A DNA stretch of 7,462 bases from Oceanospirillaceae bacterium UBA1126. GTDB lineage: Bacteria; Pseudomonadota; Gammaproteobacteria; Pseudomonadales; Balneatricaceae. Every line of letters begins with the position of its first letter. Within the stretch, counting starts at the first letter, position 1. Below, piece by piece: positions 6,849 to 7,462 of the stretch. The notes under the pieces are model-generated. The model was not told where the DNA came from. It did no database searches and saw only the letters and a program-made list of their open reading frames with translations. The stretch is from positions 1 through 7,462 of the forward strand of contig DCAT01000140.1 in the NCBI GenBank assembly GCA_002312935.1. The letters are read 5' to 3'. A program made the position numbers and the translations under genes.

Positions 6849-7462
6849 ATGGCCAAGAATAAGCTTATCGGCGATCCCGTTATGATATCGATGTATGCCA
6901 ACCAATTTAGCTTTTTGGCACGTCCCCTTACGCGGGACATGACTCAAGGGTTTGATGCCGCCATTGTAGGCCTGCCTTTTGATTTAGCCACTACAGGAAG
7001 AGCCGGTACTCGTTCTGGCCCTAATGCAGTGCGCCAAGCAAGCAGCAATATAGGCTGGGAAGGAAGGCGTTGGCCATGGGCCTTTGACGCCTTTAAATAC
7101 CTAAAGGTTGCAGACTACGGTGACTTGGATTTTATTCCAGGCAGCCCAGAAGATTTTAACCGAGAAATAGAACAGCACGCTGACAATATTATTACTTCAG
7201 GAGCCCGAATGCTAAGTGTTGGTGGTGATCATTATGTGGCCTTGCCGTTAATCCGAGCCCACGCCAAACATTATGGCAAAATGGCCTTAGTTCATTTTGA
7301 CGCCCATACAGATACTTATCCTAACGATACAGAAATCGACCATGGAAGCATGTTTTACCATGCGCCTAATCAGGGCCTTATAGACCCTAAGCATTCAATA
7401 CAGGTAGGCATCCGCACGGAATACAGGCCAGAAGATCATGAATTTGAAGTGATTGATGCAGC
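6849..7462 (+). CDS. speB: Agmatinase (agmatine ureohydrolase), N-terminal two-thirds (cut by window edge)
   Basis: The frame is open from ATG at 6849 to the right edge, giving 204 codons of a protein normally near 306 residues. It is a ureohydrolase with two Mn ions that splits agmatine into putrescine and urea in the cytosol. First-half metal ligands are visible: His128 in SVGGDH, then Asp151, His153 and Asp155 in VHFDAHTDTY. The second ligand cluster (DIDCLDP region) lies beyond the window. Strong matches to what I recall of E. coli SpeB include TSGRAG-like TTGRAGTRSGP (48-58), LPLIRAHAKHYGKMALVHFD (132-151), DHGSMFY (164-170), GLIDP (176-180) and QVGIRTE (185-191). This favours agmatinase over guanidinobutyrase or guanidinopropionase, although these share the fold. 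Only a weak AGAGA precedes the ATG, and no clear -10/-35 pair was found. Its divergent placement from creatinase suggests shared guanidino-nitrogen use. Confidence 0.9.
   Translation, partial: MAKNKLIGDPVMISMYANQFSFLARPLTRDMTQGFDAAIVGLPFDLATTGRAGTRSGPNAVRQASSNIGWEGRRWPWAFDAFKYLKVADYGDLDFIPGSPEDFNREIEQHADNIITSGARMLSVGGDHYVALPLIRAHAKHYGKMALVHFDAHTDTYPNDTEIDHGSMFYHAPNQGLIDPKHSIQVGIRTEYRPEDHEFEVIDA

Noticed and set aside
6765..6947. Minus-strand 60-codon frame at the start of the agmatinase gene
   Set aside because: It overlaps the SpeB N-terminus antisense, has no recognisable domain, and lacks a ribosome-binding site.

Overview
The window looks like chromosomal DNA of a gammaproteobacterium, probably marine or aquatic. 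The evidence is a TetR regulator that reads like Pseudomonas PsrA, an MscS-type channel close to enterobacterial YnaI, and an agmatinase close to E. coli SpeB. The base composition is moderate, with AT-rich intergenic regions. I see no tRNA, rRNA, CRISPR array, insertion sequence or phage gene. This is inferred from remembered family sequences, not from a search.

Left part (1-1875, all minus strand): a tightly overlapping three-gene operon, read right to left. It holds a PsrA-like fatty-acid-responsive regulator, a YnaI-type mechanosensitive channel, and the first 40 codons of a gamma-glutamylcyclotransferase-like protein that runs off the left edge. The genes are joined by TAATG and ATGA start/stop overlaps. 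A dyad fitting the published PsrA box (AAAC-N4-GTTT) lies 24 bp upstream of the regulator start, so autoregulation of the whole operon is likely.

Middle (2032-5193, plus strand): an MFS transporter is transcribed divergently from the regulator. Next comes a 580-base stretch with no intact gene, which holds the decayed remains of a GMC (choline-dehydrogenase-like) flavin oxidoreductase. Then follows an intact amidohydrolase of the 8-oxoguanine deaminase type. A strong bidirectional hairpin terminator (5281-5320) separates it from the converging creatinase gene.

Right part (5343-7462): creatinase (minus strand) and the start of an agmatinase gene (plus strand, cut by the window edge) are divergent around an AT-rich 285-base control region. 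That region holds an extended -10 promoter and an inverted repeat. Creatinase and agmatinase both release urea from guanidino compounds (creatine to sarcosine, agmatine to putrescine), and the neighbouring deaminase releases ammonia from an oxidised purine. With the MFS transporter and the dead GMC enzyme, the region reads as a small scavenging island for nitrogen-rich organic compounds in which one oxidative step has been lost. I see no clearly undescribed system. The most useful second looks are the PsrA-box-controlled channel operon, the GMC pseudogene and the guanidino cluster.
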